A stretch of 64,000 nucleotides of DNA from Leifsonia aquatica (GTDB lineage Bacteria > Actinomycetota > Actinomycetes > Actinomycetales > Microbacteriaceae). This document shows, in pieces, positions 43,378 through 53,015 of the stretch. Both the position numbers and the translations under genes were made by a program. The stretch spans positions 496,001 to 560,000 of the forward strand of contig NZ_JACHVP010000003.1 in NCBI RefSeq assembly GCF_014190775.1. Direction: 5' to 3'. Each line of letters opens with the position of its first letter. The first letter of the stretch is position 1. Under the pieces are notes generated by a model. It saw nothing but the letters and a program-made list of their open reading frames with translations. It was not told where the DNA came from and did not search any database.

Positions 43378-44601
43378 ATGTCGACGGCCTCCGAGCTCAG
43401 CACCGTGCGCCACGCCTCCGGCGGCGCCACGGACGCGCTGCGCCGGAGCAACCTGGCGACCGTCCTCGGGCTCGTGCATCGCGAGGGCGCGCTCTCGCGC
43501 AGCGACCTCACGCGCCTGACCGGGCTCAATCGCTCGACGGTCGGCGCCCTGGTCGGTGAGCTCTCCGGCCTCGGGCTCGTGGAGGTGGACGAGACGCCAC
43601 CCACCGGAGCCGGCTCCGGGGCTCCCGCCCCGCGCGGCCGGCCGAGCCCGCTCGTTCGGGTGTCTGATCGCGTCGCCGCGGTCGCGGTGAACCCCGAGGT
43701 GGATGCCGTGATCGTCGGACTCGTCGGCCTCGGTGGTCGCGTGCTCAAACGCATCCGGGTCGAGACGGCCTCGGCGCGGAGCGTCGCCGAGACCGTCGCG
43801 CTGGCCTCGGCCGGCATCGCCGGGATGCTTGCAGGCGAGACCGGCGTGCGGATCGCCGGCATCGGCGTCGCCGTGCCCGGCCAGGTGCGGCTCTCGGACG
43901 GCATGGTGCGGGAGGCCACCCACTTCGGCTGGGTCGACGAACCGCTCGCGCGGATGCTGGCCGAGACGACCGGGCTCCGGGTCTGGGCGGCGAACGCGGC
44001 CGTGCTGGGGTTGCGCGCCGAGAGCGCCTTCGGCGCCGGACGCGGCATCGACGACCTGGTTTACCTGATCGGCGGGGCCTCCGGGATCGGCGGCGGCGCG
44101 ATCAGCGGCGGCCGGTTGCTCACCGGGGCGGCCGGCTACGCGGGGGAGTTCGGGCACACGTTCGTGCGTTCGGACGGCCGGACCTGCTCGTGCGGTGCCC
44201 GCGGCTGCCTCGAAGCCGAGGTCACCCAGGCCGAGCTCCTCGGGGCGGTCGGCCTCGACTCCGCCCACGCCGCCGCACTGGCCGACGAACTGGTCGCCAC
44301 CGACGAGCCGAGCGCACGGGCCGTCGTGGCCGCCCAATACGCAGCCCTCCGGATCGCGACGCGCAACGCCGTCAACGTCTTCAATCCCTCCGTGGTGGTG
44401 CTCGGTGGGTTCCTCGCCGCGCTCCACCGGGCTGCCCTGGCGCACGGCTCCGCCGATCTGCTCGACGGCGTCATCCACTCGTCCCGCGACGGCGTGGTGG
44501 TCGCGGAGGCGCAGCTCGGCACGGACCAGATGCTCATCGGTGCGGCGGAACTGGTCTTCTCCGACCTGATCGCCGACCCGGCGCACGTCCTCGCCGCGTG
44601 A
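43378..44601 (+). CDS. ROK-family regulator, paralogue 1
   Basis: 407 residues. Winged HTH (about 20-75, SRSDLTRLTGLNRSTVGALV) followed by a ROK sugar-kinase-like domain with GGASGIGGGAISGG and the zinc-binding CSCGARGCLEAE. It probably represses the ABC-transporter/alpha-xylosidase operon immediately downstream. TATTGT ends six bases before the ATG and there is no Shine-Dalgarno, so translation is probably leaderless. The second ROK gene at 50290 is clearly similar and closes the same operon. Confidence 0.9.
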   Translation: MSTASELSTVRHASGGATDALRRSNLATVLGLVHREGALSRSDLTRLTGLNRSTVGALVGELSGLGLVEVDETPPTGAGSGAPAPRGRPSPLVRVSDRVAAVAVNPEVDAVIVGLVGLGGRVLKRIRVETASARSVAETVALASAGIAGMLAGETGVRIAGIGVAVPGQVRLSDGMVREATHFGWVDEPLARMLAETTGLRVWAANAAVLGLRAESAFGAGRGIDDLVYLIGGASGIGGGAISGGRLLTGAAGYAGEFGHTFVRSDGRTCSCGARGCLEAEVTQAELLGAVGLDSAHAAALADELVATDEPSARAVVAAQYAALRIATRNAVNVFNPSVVVLGGFLAALHRAALAHGSADLLDGVIHSSRDGVVVAEAQLGTDQMLIGAAELVFSDLIADPAHVLAA

Positions 44602-44627
44602 CGCCCGCGCGGGCATTGTTGCGCTCG

Positions 44628-44722
44628 TGAACTAAATCGTTCAAGGCTCTGTAGCGGCCCGTCTGCGCAGAATTCGCGCTTGCAATCCGTCTCGGCCTCC
44701 TTTATGTTGTGGTCACCAACAA
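44628..44722 (+). promoter_or_regulatory. promoter of the alpha-xylosidase operon with two dyads
   Basis: TTGCAA (44680-44685) and TATGTT (44703-44708) are spaced 17 bases. TGAACTAAATCGTTCA (44628-44643) is a dyad upstream, and TTGTGGTCACCAACAA (44707-44722) is an imperfect dyad over the expected start site. Both are candidate ROK-binding sites. Confidence 0.6.
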
Positions 44723-44785
44723 AATGCATCGGAGTGGCTGCGAGGCCTGCAGACGCGCGTCCACTCCACTACAAGGAGGTAAACG

Positions 44786-46096
44786 ATGCGCAAGAGGCAC
44801 CTCGCATTCGGCGCCGCTCTGGCCGCCGGCGCGCTGCTGCTGGCCGGCTGCTCCGGCACGTCGGACTCCGGCTCCGACAGCACCGACGGGACCGGCAAGA
44901 CGCTCACCCTGTGGCACTACGAGGGCGAGGACTCGGCGATGGGCAAGGCCTGGAACCAGGCCATCGCCGACTTCGAGAAGGAGACCGGGGCGAAGGTGAA
45001 GTTCGAGGCGAAGGCCTTCGAGCAGATCCGCTCCACGGCCTCCCAGGTCCTCAACTCCAACGAGGCCCCCGACATCCTGGAGTACAACAAGGGCAACGCG
45101 ACCGCGGGTCTGCTCGCCAGCCAGGGCCTCCTCACCAATCTTGACGACGCGGTGAAGAAGTACGGCTGGGACAAGAAGCTCGCGACCAGCCTCCAGACGA
45201 CCGCCCGGTACGACGACAAGGGCATCATGGGCTCCGGCTCCTGGTACGGCGTCCCGAACTACGGCGAGTACGTCGAGGTCTACTACAACAAGGACATGTT
45301 CGCGAAGTACGGCATCGAGGTGCCGAAGACGCAGGACGAGTTCGTCGCCGCGCTCCAGAAGTTCAAGGACAACGGAATCACGCCGCTCGCCGAGTCGGCC
45401 GCCGAATACCCGCTCGGCCAGCTCTGGTACCAGCTGGCGTTGACGAAGGCCGACCGCTCGTTCGTCGACGACTACCAGCTCTACAAGGGCAAGGTCGACT
45501 GGCAGGGGTCCGAACTCTCCTACGCCACGAAGACCGTCGACGACTGGGTGCAGAAGGGATACATCTCCACGGACGCCTCCGGTCTCAAGGCCGAGGACGC
45601 CGGAACCGCCTTCATCGCCGGCAAGTACCCGATCTTCTTCTCGGGCAGCTGGTGGTACGGCCGGTTCCAGTCCGAGATCACCGGCTACGACTGGGGCACC
45701 TTCCTCTACCCGGGCACGAAGCTGTCGCCCGGATCGGCCGGCAACATGTGGGTGATCCCCGAGAACGCCAAGAACAAGGGCCTCGCCGAGAAGTTCATCG
45801 ACATCACGATGAGCGACAAGATCCAGGCCCTGATCGGCAACAACGGTGGCGTGCCCGTCGCGGCGAAGACCAGCGACATCACCGACGAGAAGTCGAAGGA
45901 GCTGATCGCCAACTTCAACACCCTCACCGGTGAGGACGGCATCGCCTACTACCCCGACTGGCCCACCCCGACCTTCTACGACCAGCTGAACGCCGGCCTG
46001 CAGGAGCTCATCAACGGGACGAAGGACCCGGCCGCCGTCAACAAGGAGCTCGGCAGCGAGTACCAGGACGGCGTCGACCAGATCGTCAACCAGTAA
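44786..46096 (+). CDS. sugar ABC transporter solute-binding lipoprotein
   Basis: 436 residues. Signal peptide with lipobox LAGC, Cys22. Family-1 binding protein with TLWHYEGEDSAMGKAW after a Ser/Thr/Asp linker. AAGGAGGT lies just before the ATG, the strongest ribosome site in the window, as expected for the abundant receptor. It should bind a xyloglucan-derived or alpha-xyloside sugar, judged from the GH31 enzyme in the operon. A strong hairpin follows the stop. Confidence 0.9.
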   Translation: MRKRHLAFGAALAAGALLLAGCSGTSDSGSDSTDGTGKTLTLWHYEGEDSAMGKAWNQAIADFEKETGAKVKFEAKAFEQIRSTASQVLNSNEAPDILEYNKGNATAGLLASQGLLTNLDDAVKKYGWDKKLATSLQTTARYDDKGIMGSGSWYGVPNYGEYVEVYYNKDMFAKYGIEVPKTQDEFVAALQKFKDNGITPLAESAAEYPLGQLWYQLALTKADRSFVDDYQLYKGKVDWQGSELSYATKTVDDWVQKGYISTDASGLKAEDAGTAFIAGKYPIFFSGSWWYGRFQSEITGYDWGTFLYPGTKLSPGSAGNMWVIPENAKNKGLAEKFIDITMSDKIQALIGNNGGVPVAAKTSDITDEKSKELIANFNTLTGEDGIAYYPDWPTPTFYDQLNAGLQELINGTKDPAAVNKELGSEYQDGVDQIVNQ

Positions 46097-46107
46097 CCAC
46101 CCGTCGC

Positions 46108-46141
46108 GGGGCCGGCCGTCCGCTCGACGGAGGCCGGCCCC
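46108..46141 (+). terminator. post-binding-protein hairpin
   Basis: GGGGCCGGCC (46108-46117) and GGCCGGCCCC (46132-46141) form a GC-rich stem with an inner CCGTC/GACGG pair. Such hairpins often lower expression of the permeases relative to the binding protein. Confidence 0.7.
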
Positions 46142-46168
46142 GGGACGGCACACAGCAAGGAGTAACGC

Positions 46169-47128
46169 ATGGTCGCAGTCGACGTGCGCGCGGCGACGTC
46201 GCGGAAGCGCGGCGGGGACTCGCTGCTGCCCAGCGGCGGGCGCGGATCGTTCTGGTGGTACCTGCTGCCGGGGTTCGTCCTGCTGGCGGTGATCGTCCTG
46301 ATCCCGCTGGTCTGGAACATCTACCTCAGCTTCACGAGCTACCGCGGCATCCGGCCGCCCAAGTTCATCGGCCTGAACAACTGGGTCCGGCTCTTCGGGG
46401 ACGACAAGTTCTGGACCTCGTTCGGCAACTCGATCGCGATGATCGTCGCGATGGTGGTCATCCCCACCCTCGTCGGCCTCATCCTGGCGGCGATGCTGTT
46501 CGACCTGATCGGCAAGAAGTTCGGCGGCCGGTTCGCCAGCTTCCTGCGCGCCACCTACTACCTCCCGCAGATCCTCCCCGTGGTCATCGCCGCGATCGTG
46601 ATCGGCTGGATCCTGCGCCCGGACAACGGCGCGCTCAACACGATCCTCGCCGCGATCGGCCTGGGCGACCTTCAGCACAACTGGCTCGGCAGCCCGGACA
46701 CCGCCCTCGCGTCGATCATGGCGGTGATGGTGTGGGTGCAGCTCGGCTACCCGGTCGTCATCTTCATGGCCGCCCTGCAGCGCGTCGACCCCGAGCTGTA
46801 CGAGGCGGCGGAGCTCGACGGGGCCAACTGGTTCCAGCGGTTCCGCGCCATCACGGTGTCGATCATCCGGCCCGAGATCTTCGTCGTCACCCTCACCTGC
46901 ACCATCGCGGCCCTGAAGGTGTTCGGCCCCGTCTACACGCTCACCCGCGGCGGCCCCGGCACCGCGACGATGGTGCCGAGCTACTACTCCTACAGCGAGT
47001 TCTTCCAGAGCCAGCAGGTGGGATACGGCGCGACGATCGCGACCGCGCTGACCGTCGTCATCGTGGCCGTGTCCATCCTCTTCATCGTCGCCCAGAACCG
47101 GGCCGAGCGCCGGGAGAACCAGAGCTGA
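46169..47128 (+). CDS. sugar ABC permease (MalF type)
   Basis: 319 residues, six main membrane segments after a short Arg/Gly-rich tail, EAA loop ELYEAAELDGANWFQRFRA. AAGGAG precedes the ATG. Its stop shares a base with the next start (TGATG). It needs an ATPase from elsewhere in the genome. Confidence 0.9.
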   Translation: MVAVDVRAATSRKRGGDSLLPSGGRGSFWWYLLPGFVLLAVIVLIPLVWNIYLSFTSYRGIRPPKFIGLNNWVRLFGDDKFWTSFGNSIAMIVAMVVIPTLVGLILAAMLFDLIGKKFGGRFASFLRATYYLPQILPVVIAAIVIGWILRPDNGALNTILAAIGLGDLQHNWLGSPDTALASIMAVMVWVQLGYPVVIFMAALQRVDPELYEAAELDGANWFQRFRAITVSIIRPEIFVVTLTCTIAALKVFGPVYTLTRGGPGTATMVPSYYSYSEFFQSQQVGYGATIATALTVVIVAVSILFIVAQNRAERRENQS

Positions 47129-48027
47129 TGTCCACCACCATCGACCGCCCCCGCACCGGCGCGCCCGCGCCCGCCGCCCCGCGCAAGCTCAAGCGGCAGA
47201 AGCCCAAGAAGACCGTGACCGACTGGATCATCCTGGTCGTGGCCGTCCTGATCGGCGTCGGGATCGCGTTCCCGTTCCTGCTGATCGTGCTCAACTCGTT
47301 CAAGAGCCCCGCCGACTACAACTCGGGCGGGCCGCTCCAACTGCCGACGTCGTTCTACACGGACGGCATCGTGAACTTCTGGAACCGCGTGAACTTCCCC
47401 GAGAAGCTCTGGAACTCCGTGTTCATCTCGGGCGTCGTCTCGATCCTCGCGGTCGTCATCTCGGTGCTCAACGCCTACGCGCTCGGCATCGGCCGCGTGA
47501 AGGCGCGCACCTGGATCATCGTGCTGTTCCTGCTCGCGAACATGCTGCCGCAGGAGTCGCTGCTGTACCCGCTGTACTTCATGTTCAAGCAGGTGGGCCT
47601 CTACGACAATGTGTGGAGCGTCATCATCATCTTCACCGTGATCCAGAGCGCCTTCGGCACCTACCTGCTGTCGAGCGTGTACGGCACGTTCCCGAAGGAG
47701 GTGCTGGAGGCCGCGTCGCTCGACGGTGCGGGGCGCTGGCGCATCCTGTGGCGCGTCGTGGTGCCGATCTCGCGGCCGACGCTGAGCGTGCTGCTGATCT
47801 TCTTCTTCATCTGGACGTGGAACGAGTTCCTCATCCCGCTGACGTTCCTGGTCTCCAACGACAACCAGACGGTCCCGGTCGCGATCAGCGCGCTGCAGGG
47901 CGACCGGCTGATGGATGTCACCACCACGTCCGCGTCGGCACTGCTGGGGCTCATCCCCACCCTCGTGTTCTTCCTCATCTTCCAGCGCACTCTCACGCGC
48001 GGCATCACAGCAGGAGCGGTCAAGTAG
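47128..48027 (+). CDS. sugar ABC permease (MalG type)
   Basis: 299 residues, six membrane segments, EAA loop EVLEAASLDGAGRWRILWR. A basic Lys/Pro-rich tail of about 35 residues precedes the first segment. Coupled to the preceding permease and followed within three bases by the alpha-xylosidase, so importer and enzyme are made together. Confidence 0.9.
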   Translation: MSTTIDRPRTGAPAPAAPRKLKRQKPKKTVTDWIILVVAVLIGVGIAFPFLLIVLNSFKSPADYNSGGPLQLPTSFYTDGIVNFWNRVNFPEKLWNSVFISGVVSILAVVISVLNAYALGIGRVKARTWIIVLFLLANMLPQESLLYPLYFMFKQVGLYDNVWSVIIIFTVIQSAFGTYLLSSVYGTFPKEVLEAASLDGAGRWRILWRVVVPISRPTLSVLLIFFFIWTWNEFLIPLTFLVSNDNQTVPVAISALQGDRLMDVTTTSASALLGLIPTLVFFLIFQRTLTRGITAGAVK

Positions 48028-48029
48028 CA

Positions 48030-50273
48030 ATGAAGTTCACCGATGGATTCTGGCAGCTCCGCGACGGCGTCACGCCCGTCTACGCCCAGGAGGCGTACGA
48101 CGTGGAGGCCGGCGACGGCACCGTCACGGTCACCGCCCCTGGCGCGGTCATCGCGCGCCGGGGCGACACCCTCAACCGGCCGACGCTCACCGTCACCCTC
48201 CACTCGCCGATGCCGAACGTGATCGGCGTGCGCGTCGAGCACTGGCAGGGCGCTCGCGCCGAGCGCGGGTTCGCGCTCGCGACGGAGGACGCCCCGGTCG
48301 AGGTCATCGTCGACGACGAGAGCGGGATGCTGCGCGCCGGCGACCTCGTCGCGACCGTCCGCCGCGGTGCGCCCTGGTCGCTCACCTTCTCGGCCGGGGA
48401 CACGGTGCTCACGTCGAGCGGTCGCAAGTCGCTCGCCCACATGACGGTCGCGGGAGACGGCACGTACGTGCACGAGCAGCTCGCGCTCGGCGTCGGCGAG
48501 CTGGTCTACGGGTTGGGGGAGCGGTTCGGGCCCCTCGTGAAGAACGGCCAGACCGTCGACATCTGGAACGCCGACGGCGGCACCTCGAGCGAGCAGGCCT
48601 ACAAGAACATCCCGTTCTACCTGACCAACCGCGGCTACGGCGTGCTCGTGGACCATCCCGGCCACGTCTCCTACGAGATCGGGTCGGAGTCGGTCGAGCG
48701 CGTGCAGTTCTCGGTGCCGGGGGAGAGCCTCGAGTACTACCTGATCTACGGGCCGACGCCGAAGCAGATCCTGGAGCGGTACACCGCGCTGACCGGCCGG
48801 CCCGCCACCGTGCCGGCGTGGTCGTACGGGCTCTGGCTCTCCACGAGCTTCACGACGGCGTACGACGAGGCGACCGTCACCTCCTTCATCGACGGCATGG
48901 CCGAGCGCGACCTCCCGCTCTCCGTCTTCCATTTCGACTGCTTCTGGATGCGCGAGTTCAACTGGTGCGACTTCGAGTGGGACCCGCGCACCTTCCCCGA
49001 CCCGGAGGGGATGCTCGCCCGCCTGCACGGCAAGGACCTGCGCGTGAGCGTCTGGATCAACCCGTACATCGGTCAGCGCTCGCCCCTCTTCGCCGAGGCG
49101 GCCGCCGCCGGGTATCTGGTGCGGCGACCGGACGGCGACGTCTGGCAGTGGGACATGTGGCAGGCCGGGATGGGGCTGGTCGACTTCACCAACCCGGACG
49201 CGACCCGCTGGTACCAGGACCAGCTGCGCCGCCTGGTCGCGCAGGGCGTCGACTGCTTCAAGACCGACTTCGGGGAGCGCATCCCGGTCGACGTCGCGTA
49301 CTTCGACGGCTCGTCGCCCGAGCGGATGCACAACCTCTACACGCAGCTCTACAACGAGGCGGTGTTCGAGGTGCTCCAGGAGGCCCGGGGCGCCGGCGAC
49401 GCGGTGCTGTTCGCACGCTCGGCGACCACCGGGGGCCAGACCATGCCGGTGCACTGGGGCGGCGACAACACCTCCTCGTACGAGTCGATGGCGGAGACCC
49501 TCCGCGGCGGCCTCTCCCTCGCGTTCAGCGGCTTCGGGTTCTGGAGTCACGACATCGGGGGCTTCGAGGGCACCCCCGACCCGGGCGTCTTCAAGCGCTG
49601 GACCGCGTTCGGTCTGCTGTCGAGCCATTCGCGCCTGCACGGCAGCGACTCGGTGCGCGTCCCGTGGGCGTTCGACGAGGAGGCGGTCGAGGTGACGCGC
49701 CGGTTCACGACACTCAAGCTGCGGCTCATGCCGTACCTGTTCGCCGCGGGCCAGGAGGCCGCGCTGCGAGGCACGCCCGTCATGCGACCGCTCCAGCTCG
49801 AGTTCCCCGGCGACCCGGCCGTCGACCACCTCGACCGGCAGTACCTGCTCGGCGGCGACCTCCTCGTCGCCCCGGTGTTCTCACCGGCCGACGTCGAGTT
49901 CTACCTGCCGGCCGGGACATGGACCGAGTTCTTCTCGGGCGAGCAGGTGGAGGGCGGCCGCTGGAGGCGCGAGACGCACGGCTTCGACAGCCTCCCGCTC
50001 TACGTGCGCGAGGGTGCCGTGCTCCCGCTCGGCGGGCGCGACGACCGCCCCGACTACGACTACCGCGAGGGGCTGACGCTGGCCGTCTATCCGGGTCCGG
50101 ACACGACGCGCACCGTCACGGTGACGACGCCGGAGGGCGAGGTCGCCGAGTACGCGGTCACGCGATCGGGTGACGCGCTGCGGGCGTCGGGTCCGGAAGC
50201 GCATCCCTTCACGCTCCGGGATGTCGCGACCGGCCGCACCGTCGCGTCCAGCGGAGGTCGCGCCGAGCTGTAA
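48030..50273 (+). CDS. yicI: GH31 alpha-xylosidase (YicI type)
   Basis: 747 residues with no signal peptide. Nucleophile D413 in KTDFGERIPVDVAYFDG and acid/base D479 in PVHWGGD match E. coli YicI closely, and FHFDCFWMREFNWCDFEWD is the typical alpha-xylosidase loop. It releases xylose from alpha-xylosides such as isoprimeverose. The ATG follows the permease stop by two bases. Xylose released here could feed XylA/XylB encoded 23 kb away in this window. Confidence 0.93.
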   Translation: MKFTDGFWQLRDGVTPVYAQEAYDVEAGDGTVTVTAPGAVIARRGDTLNRPTLTVTLHSPMPNVIGVRVEHWQGARAERGFALATEDAPVEVIVDDESGMLRAGDLVATVRRGAPWSLTFSAGDTVLTSSGRKSLAHMTVAGDGTYVHEQLALGVGELVYGLGERFGPLVKNGQTVDIWNADGGTSSEQAYKNIPFYLTNRGYGVLVDHPGHVSYEIGSESVERVQFSVPGESLEYYLIYGPTPKQILERYTALTGRPATVPAWSYGLWLSTSFTTAYDEATVTSFIDGMAERDLPLSVFHFDCFWMREFNWCDFEWDPRTFPDPEGMLARLHGKDLRVSVWINPYIGQRSPLFAEAAAAGYLVRRPDGDVWQWDMWQAGMGLVDFTNPDATRWYQDQLRRLVAQGVDCFKTDFGERIPVDVAYFDGSSPERMHNLYTQLYNEAVFEVLQEARGAGDAVLFARSATTGGQTMPVHWGGDNTSSYESMAETLRGGLSLAFSGFGFWSHDIGGFEGTPDPGVFKRWTAFGLLSSHSRLHGSDSVRVPWAFDEEAVEVTRRFTTLKLRLMPYLFAAGQEAALRGTPVMRPLQLEFPGDPAVDHLDRQYLLGGDLLVAPVFSPADVEFYLPAGTWTEFFSGEQVEGGRWRRETHGFDSLPLYVREGAVLPLGGRDDRPDYDYREGLTLAVYPGPDTTRTVTVTTPEGEVAEYAVTRSGDALRASGPEAHPFTLRDVATGRTVASSGGRAEL

Positions 50274-50289
50274 TACAGTACTCGGGACC

Positions 50290-51483
50290 ATGAACGGCAA
50301 CACGACGGCGGGGACGAACCTCGACACGGTGCGACGGCACAACCTCTCCACCGTGCTCGGGATGGTGCACCGCGGCGGTCCGCTGGCGCGCTCGGCGCTG
50401 ACCCAGGCGACCGGGCTGAACCGGTCGACGACGGGTGCGCTCGTCGCCGAGCTGGTGGAGTACGGCCTCGTGCGGGAGCGCGATCCGGAGACCAGCAACC
50501 GCGTCGGGCGCCCGTCGCCGGTCGTCGCCGCGGACGGCCGCGTGGTCGCGCTCGCCGTGAACCCCGAGATCGACGCGGTCACCGTCGGCGTCGTCGGGCT
50601 GGACGCCACGGTCCACCGCCGGGTGCGGTTCCCCACCGGTCACGTGCCGACCGCGCAGGAGGCCGCCGCCATCGCCGCCGCGGTGATCGACGGCTTGCGG
50701 CCCGACCTGGCCGCAGCCTCCCGCGTCGTCGGCATCGGCGTCGCCGTCCCCGGGCTCGTGCGGGAGGAGGACGGCGTCGTGCGCCTCGCCCCGCACCTGG
50801 AGTGGGCGGAGGAGCCGTTCGCCGCCGAGCTCGCGGCCGCCACCGGTTACCCCGTGCTCGCCGCGAACGACGCGAGCCTCGGCGCGAACGCCGAACGGCT
50901 CTTCGGGGCCGGCCGCGGCGCGTCCGACCTGGTCTACCTCAACGGCGGCGCGTCCGGAATCGGTGCGGGCGTCATCGTCCGCGGCGAGCCCCTGACCGGC
51001 ATCAGCGGGTACGCGGGCGAGCTGGGGCACACCCTCGTGAACTCGGCGGGCATCCGCTGCCACTGCGGCGCGATCGGGTGCCTCGAGACGGAGGTCAGCC
51101 AGCGCGCTCTGCTCGGTGTGCTCGGGATGCGCGCCGCCGACGGCGAGGAGCTCTCGCTCGCGCTGACCGCAGCGGTCGCGGCGGGCGACCCCGCGGTCGC
51201 GGCCGAGGTCGACCGGCAGCTCGGCTTCCTCGCCACGGCGCTGCGGAACGCCACGAACGTCTTCGCGCCCGAGCTGATCGTGCTCGGCGGGTTCCTCGGC
51301 GCGCTCCACGCGCTGGCGCCCGAGCGCCTGCCGCAGCTCGTCTCGGATCAGGCGCTCGCGGCCAGCGCCGAGCGCCTGCGGATCGTGCGCGCCGAGCTCG
51401 GCGGCGACATCCTCATGATCGGCGCGGCCGAGCTGGCCTTCGGCCCCCTCCTCGCCGCCCCTGCGCCTGCCCCCGCGCACTGA
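50290..51483 (+). CDS. ROK-family regulator, paralogue 2
   Basis: 397 residues with HTH (TQATGLNRSTTGALVAELVE near residue 40) and a ROK domain with YLNGGASGIGAG and zinc site CHCGAIGCLETE. It is similar over its full length to the ROK gene at 43378. CTGTAATACAG (50268-50278), a short dyad overlapping the -10 TACAGT, precedes it, so it may regulate itself. It sits 16 bases after the alpha-xylosidase and could also be read from that operon. Confidence 0.9.
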   Translation: MNGNTTAGTNLDTVRRHNLSTVLGMVHRGGPLARSALTQATGLNRSTTGALVAELVEYGLVRERDPETSNRVGRPSPVVAADGRVVALAVNPEIDAVTVGVVGLDATVHRRVRFPTGHVPTAQEAAAIAAAVIDGLRPDLAAASRVVGIGVAVPGLVREEDGVVRLAPHLEWAEEPFAAELAAATGYPVLAANDASLGANAERLFGAGRGASDLVYLNGGASGIGAGVIVRGEPLTGISGYAGELGHTLVNSAGIRCHCGAIGCLETEVSQRALLGVLGMRAADGEELSLALTAAVAAGDPAVAAEVDRQLGFLATALRNATNVFAPELIVLGGFLGALHALAPERLPQLVSDQALAASAERLRIVRAELGGDILMIGAAELAFGPLLAAPAPAPAH

Positions 51484-51623
51484 CTGCGGGCTCGGCGAGG
51501 CGGCACGAAGTGCACGCGAAAACGCCGAGAGGGCGGAATGTTCGCCGCCTCGGGTGTCGGCGCAGCGCCTCCACCCCCGGAATGCGGGGGATGCGCACGG
51601 TAACATCGGGCGGCCGCCTGCGA

Positions 51624-51679
51624 TAGGATGAATGGTGTCGCCGAGTCGAATCGATTCGATTCCCGGCTTCGACCGACAC
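51624..51679 (+). promoter_or_regulatory. promoter and nested palindromic operator of the MFS gene
   Basis: TAGGAT (51624-51629) is a likely -10. TCGAATCGATTCGA (51646-51659) is a perfect 14-base palindrome nested inside GTGTCG/CGACAC arms (51635-51640, 51674-51679). It is in the leader of the MFS gene, suggesting a repressor site or leader hairpin. Confidence 0.55.
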
Positions 51680-51772
51680 CGGCACCGCGTGAACGCAGCG
51701 CGGTGCTTCTTCGTGCGTCCGCCGCCCGTGCGCCACTTCTCCCGCACCTCCGACCCAGCAAGGACCTTCTTC

Positions 51773-53002
51773 GTGACCACCGTCGTGCATCCCGGCGACT
51801 CCCTCTCCGGCCGTCAGCGCCTGGCGTACATCCTGATCCTCGGCGCGCTCACCGCGCTCGGGCCGTTCACGATCGACACCTATCTGCCGGCACTGCCGAC
51901 GCTGCAGTCCGACTTCAACGTGTCGACCGCGGCGATCCAGTTGACGCTCACCGCGACGACCATCGGGTTCGGTCTCGGGCAGCTCCTGGTCGGTCCCTGG
52001 TCCGACAAGATCGGCCGGCGCACCCCGCTGATCGCGTCGACGGCCGTCCACATCCTGGCCTGCCTCGGCGCCGCGGTGGCGCCGAACGTCGAGCTGCTCG
52101 GCGTCGCCCGCGCGATGCAGGGGATCGGCGCGGCGGCGGGCGGTGTCGTCGCGATGGCGATGGTCCGCGACCTGTTCGGCGGCCGTCCGCTCGTGCGCAT
52201 GCTCAGCCGCCTGGCGCTCGTGAACGGGCTCGCCCCGGTGCTCGCCCCCGTCATCGGATCGTGGCTGCTGCTCGTGATGCCGTGGCGCGGCATCTTCGTC
52301 GTGCTCGCGTTCTACGGGCTCTTCGTCATCGTGTGCGTCTCGCTCTGGATCGTCGAGACCCTCCCGAAGGCGCGTCGCCACGACGCCGGACACTCGACCG
52401 TCCGCCAGCGGTACAAGGCCGTGCTCTCCGACCGGGTGTTCGTCGGCATCGCGATCGTCGGCGCTGCGAACTTCACGGGTCTGTTCGCCTACCTGTCGTC
52501 GAGCTCGTTCATCTTCCAGGAGATCTACAAGTTCAACGCCCAGGAGTACGGCCTCCTCTTCGCGGTCAACTCCATCGGCATCATCATCGGAGTCCAGTCG
52601 TCGGCGCGGCTCACGAAGTACGTCGGCCCGCAGTGGATCCTCGCCGTCTCCACCGTCGTCATGTTCGTCGCGTCCGTCGTGATCGTGGTGCTCGATCAGG
52701 CGCACGTCGGCCTCTGGGGCACGGCCATCCCGCTGTGGTTCTTCATCGCGGCCTGCGGATTCGGCTTCCCGTGCGTGCAGGTGCTGGCGCTCAACAATCA
52801 CGGCCACGAGGCCGGCACCGCGGCGAGCCTCCTGGGTGCGCTCAACTTCGGCATCGCGGGCATCGTCTCGCCGATCGTGGGCATTCTGGGCGTCGGCAGC
52901 GCGGCGCCGATGGGCTACGTGATGGCGGCCTGCGCCCTGGTGTCCATCTCCGCCCTCTGGCTGATCGTGCGCCCGCGCACGGTCCCCGCCCTCGCGCACT
53001 AG
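51773..53002 (+). CDS. Bcr/CflA-family MFS drug efflux transporter
   Basis: 409 residues from GTG with about twelve membrane segments. TIDTYLPALPTLQSDF (from about residue 27) is the Bcr/CflA signature in helix 1, and GPWSDKIGRRTP is motif A. Exporters of this family remove bicyclomycin, chloramphenicol or cysteine-related compounds. AAGGA lies about eight bases before the GTG. An upstream in-frame ATG would add 47 Arg-rich residues and is rejected. The leader is about 110-140 bases and contains a palindrome. Confidence 0.88.
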   Translation: MTTVVHPGDSLSGRQRLAYILILGALTALGPFTIDTYLPALPTLQSDFNVSTAAIQLTLTATTIGFGLGQLLVGPWSDKIGRRTPLIASTAVHILACLGAAVAPNVELLGVARAMQGIGAAAGGVVAMAMVRDLFGGRPLVRMLSRLALVNGLAPVLAPVIGSWLLLVMPWRGIFVVLAFYGLFVIVCVSLWIVETLPKARRHDAGHSTVRQRYKAVLSDRVFVGIAIVGAANFTGLFAYLSSSSFIFQEIYKFNAQEYGLLFAVNSIGIIIGVQSSARLTKYVGPQWILAVSTVVMFVASVVIVVLDQAHVGLWGTAIPLWFFIAACGFGFPCVQVLALNNHGHEAGTAASLLGALNFGIAGIVSPIVGILGVGSAAPMGYVMAACALVSISALWLIVRPRTVPALAH

Positions 53003-53015
53003 CCTCCCCGTTCCG

